This document shows, one piece after another, positions 62,128-64,000 of a stretch of 64,000 nt of DNA. Source of the DNA: Janibacter sp. CX7. Its GTDB lineage: Bacteria > Actinomycetota > Actinomycetes > Actinomycetales > Dermatophilaceae. Position numbers and translations under genes: made by a program. Location of the stretch: assembly GCF_024362365.1 (NCBI RefSeq), contig NZ_CP101464.1, forward strand, positions 2,728,001 through 2,792,000, written 5' to 3'. Under the pieces are notes generated by a model, which worked only from the letters and a program-made list of their open reading frames with translations, did no database searches and was not told where the DNA came from. How positions within the stretch are numbered: the first letter of the stretch is position 1; each line of letters begins with the position of its first letter.

Positions 62128-62880
62128 ATGCGCCCGAGCACCCGCCGCGCGATGATCCTCACCGCCACCACTGCCCTGACCGTCTCGCTCGCCCCCGCAG
62201 CGAGCAGCACCGCCGCCCCGACCGCGGCGCCGGCTGCCGACACCGCGGCGACCGCGAAGCGCGACGTCGGTCTCAACCTCACCGTGGAGCCGCTGTGGAG
62301 CGGGACCAACGAGAGCCTGACGACCGTCGGCGAGGTCTTCGACGCCTCGACCTACCGGCCGCTCACCGGCCGGCGCATCTCGATCCAGGCCCGCAACGTC
62401 GGCTCGACGACGTGGCGCACCGTCGCCACCCCGGAGAGCAACTCCAACGGCGCCTTCCTCGTGCGCCTCACGGCCGACCGGTCCAAGACCTATCGCGCGG
62501 TCTACGCGGGCAATGCCTGGTACAGCTACAAGCAGAGCAACTGGGAGCGCCAGACGGCCAAGCCCGGGACCAAGGTGCGCACGAGCGTCAAGCTCAAGGC
62601 GACGAGCAACGGCGGCAGCAAGGTCACCGGCCGGGTCACCCAGCTGTGGAGCAACCCGATCCGCCCGCTCAAGGGCGTGAGCGTCTACATCCAGGCGCGG
62701 CAGGCCTACGGCTCCTACTGGTTCGACGCCGGCTCGACGCGGACCAACAGCCTCGGCTACTACAACTGGAACACCTCGGTGAAGCCGAGCGCCTGCTACC
62801 GCTATCGCGCCATCTACAAGGGCAACTCCAACGGCTGGGCCGCCAAGAGCGCGACCGGCGAGTGGACCAGCTGCGGCTGA
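62128..62880 (+). CDS. secreted protein with two tandem homologous beta domains
   Basis: A 250-residue exported protein. Residues 1-32 form a signal peptide (RPSTRRAMILTATTALTVSLAPAASSTAAP). The mature part contains two related domains: ~45-140 (STYRPLTGRRISIQARNVGSTTWRTVATPESNSNGAFLVRLTADRSKTYRAVYAGN) and ~150-250 (NPIRPLKGVSVYIQARQAYGSYWFDAGSTRTNSLGYYNWNTSVKPSACYRYRAIYKGN), matching at many positions. The fold is likely Ig-like, and the function is unknown. The ATG at 62128 has GGAG six bases upstream. Confidence 0.8.
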   Translation: MRPSTRRAMILTATTALTVSLAPAASSTAAPTAAPAADTAATAKRDVGLNLTVEPLWSGTNESLTTVGEVFDASTYRPLTGRRISIQARNVGSTTWRTVATPESNSNGAFLVRLTADRSKTYRAVYAGNAWYSYKQSNWERQTAKPGTKVRTSVKLKATSNGGSKVTGRVTQLWSNPIRPLKGVSVYIQARQAYGSYWFDAGSTRTNSLGYYNWNTSVKPSACYRYRAIYKGNSNGWAAKSATGEWTSCG

Positions 62881-62900
62881 CCTCCCCTTCGGCCCATCGC

Positions 62901-64000
62901 TCAGTCCTCGCGACCGAGCTGGGCGAGGTGCCGGTTGTAGGCCTCGAGCTCGGCGTCGCCGTCCCGGTCGGCAGCCCGGTCACGACGGCGCGACTCGCGG
63001 TCGTCGCTGCGCATCCACTGCCAGGCGACGGCCACGGCGAGCACGAGGGTCGGGGCCTCGCCGACGCCCCACGCGATGGCGCCTCCGGTGCGCTGGTCGG
63101 CGACCGGGTCGGTCATCCACGGCAGGTCGAGCCGTCCGAAGAAGCCCGGGGCGAGCAGCTCGGTGGACTGGGTGAGGATCACCCCGAAGAAGGCGTGGAA
63201 GCTGATCGTCGCGAAGAGGACGACGAGCAGCGCGAGCGGCGACCAGCGCTTCGGGCCCGGGTCGATGCCGATGAGCACCCACGTGAACATGTACCCGGTC
63301 AGCAGGAAGTGCAGCATCATCAGCACGTGCCCGGTGTGGGTGACCATCGCCAGCTCGAAGAGCGGGCTGTAGTAGAAGATCGCCAGGCTGAAGAAGAAGA
63401 GCGACGCCGCGACGGCGGGGTTGGCCAGCACCCGCAGACAGCTCGAGTGGACCGTCGCGAGGATGACCTCGCGCGGACCGAGGGTCTTGTCCCGGCGCGC
63501 CGGCAGCGCGCGCAGCGCGAGGGTGATCGGGGCGCCGGGCACGAGCAGCAGCGGCGCGATCATCGCGACACCCATGTGCTCGACCATGTGCCAGGAAAAG
63601 AGGATCTTGCCGTAGACGGCCGGGCCGCCCGAGGTGAAGTAGACGAAGACCGCCCAGCCGAGGACCCAGCTGATCGTGCGCAGCACCGACCAGTGGTCCC
63701 CCCGGGCGCGCAGGCGCAGGGCCCACCGCACGTAGACGACGACCGCGATGACCGCGACGGCCAGCCACAGCCAGTCGGTCTGCCACGAGGCGATCCAGCT
63801 CGTCGAGGTCGGCGCCCCCGGGTCGGGGTAGCCCGACAGGTCGTAGACGATCGAGTTGCCCGGTGCGAGCTGCGCCGACTCGGGCGTCGGCGTGCGGCCG
63901 ACGGCAACACCCAGACCCATCGCCGTGGCCATGACGATGACCTCGCCGACGGCCAGACGGACGAAGGCGCCGCCCCCGGTCGGGGCACCGGAGGTCGAGG
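62901..64000 (-). CDS. copper-resistance CopD / cytochrome c oxidase assembly CtaG protein (5' end outside the window)
   Basis: The frame is open from the stop at 62901 past the window end. The visible 366 residues begin in what looks like the end of a CopD domain (FVRLAVGEVIVMATAMGLGVAVGRTPTP), followed by CtaG (caa3-type): SWHMVEHMGVAMIAPLLLVPGAPITLALRALP, THTGHVLMMLHFLLTGYMFTWVLIGIDPGP, HAFFGVIL. The His residues could bind copper. The C-terminal tail is charged (DDRESRRRDRAADRDGD). It would handle copper delivery for the aa3 oxidase. The start lies beyond base 64000. Confidence 0.9.
   Translation of the reverse strand, partial: STSGAPTGGGAFVRLAVGEVIVMATAMGLGVAVGRTPTPESAQLAPGNSIVYDLSGYPDPGAPTSTSWIASWQTDWLWLAVAVIAVVVYVRWALRLRARGDHWSVLRTISWVLGWAVFVYFTSGGPAVYGKILFSWHMVEHMGVAMIAPLLLVPGAPITLALRALPARRDKTLGPREVILATVHSSCLRVLANPAVAASLFFFSLAIFYYSPLFELAMVTHTGHVLMMLHFLLTGYMFTWVLIGIDPGPKRWSPLALLVVLFATISFHAFFGVILTQSTELLAPGFFGRLDLPWMTDPVADQRTGGAIAWGVGEAPTLVLAVAVAWQWMRSDDRESRRRDRAADRDGDAELEAYNRHLAQLGRED

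Overview
The window looks like the chromosome of a high-GC Gram-positive actinobacterium. By eye it is about 70% G+C, with GTG starts, overlapping stop/start junctions, a GTP-type PEP carboxykinase, a fused isobutyryl-CoA mutase (IcmF), an EtfD-type membrane Fe-S protein, a FadE5-type acyl-CoA dehydrogenase and a CopD/CtaG protein. An Intrasporangiaceae member such as Janibacter would fit, but the genus is a guess. I see no prophage, transposase, CRISPR array or replication origin.

Layout. 1-1.7 kb: gene end, then a PadR regulator with its membrane partner, surrounded by copies of a palindromic repeat. 1.7-8.3 kb: pntAB divergent from alanine dehydrogenase, then alaA and two fluoride-channel genes. 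8.4-15 kb: superoxide dismutase, a MarR regulator, icmF, two DUF202 genes and a cytosolic cobalamin/metal-binding-type protein. 15-23.3 kb: secreted subtilase, orphan ParA, a pair of unusual acyl-CoA dehydrogenases, pckG with a Ser in place of the usual P-loop Cys, and an HxlR regulator. 23.4-31.5 kb: cell-envelope block with tRNA-Arg, a Gly/Gln-rich membrane-anchored protein, a two-component system, a GT39-like glycosyltransferase, a GT2-GtrA fusion, tRNA-Ser and an LCP protein. 31.7-36.7 kb: cspA, aroQ, an M4 protease fused to its emfourin-type inhibitor, tRNA-Ser, cysK-cysE. 36.9-40.8 kb: EtfD with a roughly 465-residue repeat tail. 41-51.5 kb: DoxX, an osmoprotectant ABC transporter, 3-hydroxyisobutyryl-CoA hydrolase, and a LacI-controlled sugar ABC operon. 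51.5-58.2 kb: two paralogous sigma/anti-sigma-like pairs, the second with a frameshifted sigma gene, flanking a phosphodiesterase-like protein, an amidase and dcd, then a Tat-secreted protein between two copies of a 49-bp repeat. 58.3-64 kb: tRNA-Gly, a putative hydrolase, FadE5-like dehydrogenase, small membrane proteins, a two-domain secreted protein and the 3' part of copD-ctaG.

How they fit together. Much of the window serves acyl-CoA and branched-chain carbon oxidation: three dehydrogenases, IcmF and 3-hydroxyisobutyryl-CoA hydrolase feed reduced ETF or C4 units, EtfD would pass ETF electrons to the quinone pool, and PEP carboxykinase connects C4 acids to gluconeogenesis. Transhydrogenase, alanine dehydrogenase and AlaA balance nicotinamide and amino-nitrogen pools.

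Most noteworthy: (1) the KNAAPSWETG repeat tail on EtfD, whose copies vary at synonymous sites but hardly in protein; (2) a strongly over-used heptamer CGAAGGG, in genes and as inverted pairs in terminators and in divergent promoter regions, resembling the distribution of DNA-uptake sequences; (3) a family of palindromes centred on CCCTAGGG; (4) the protease-inhibitor fusion; (5) the one-base frameshift in the second sigma gene.
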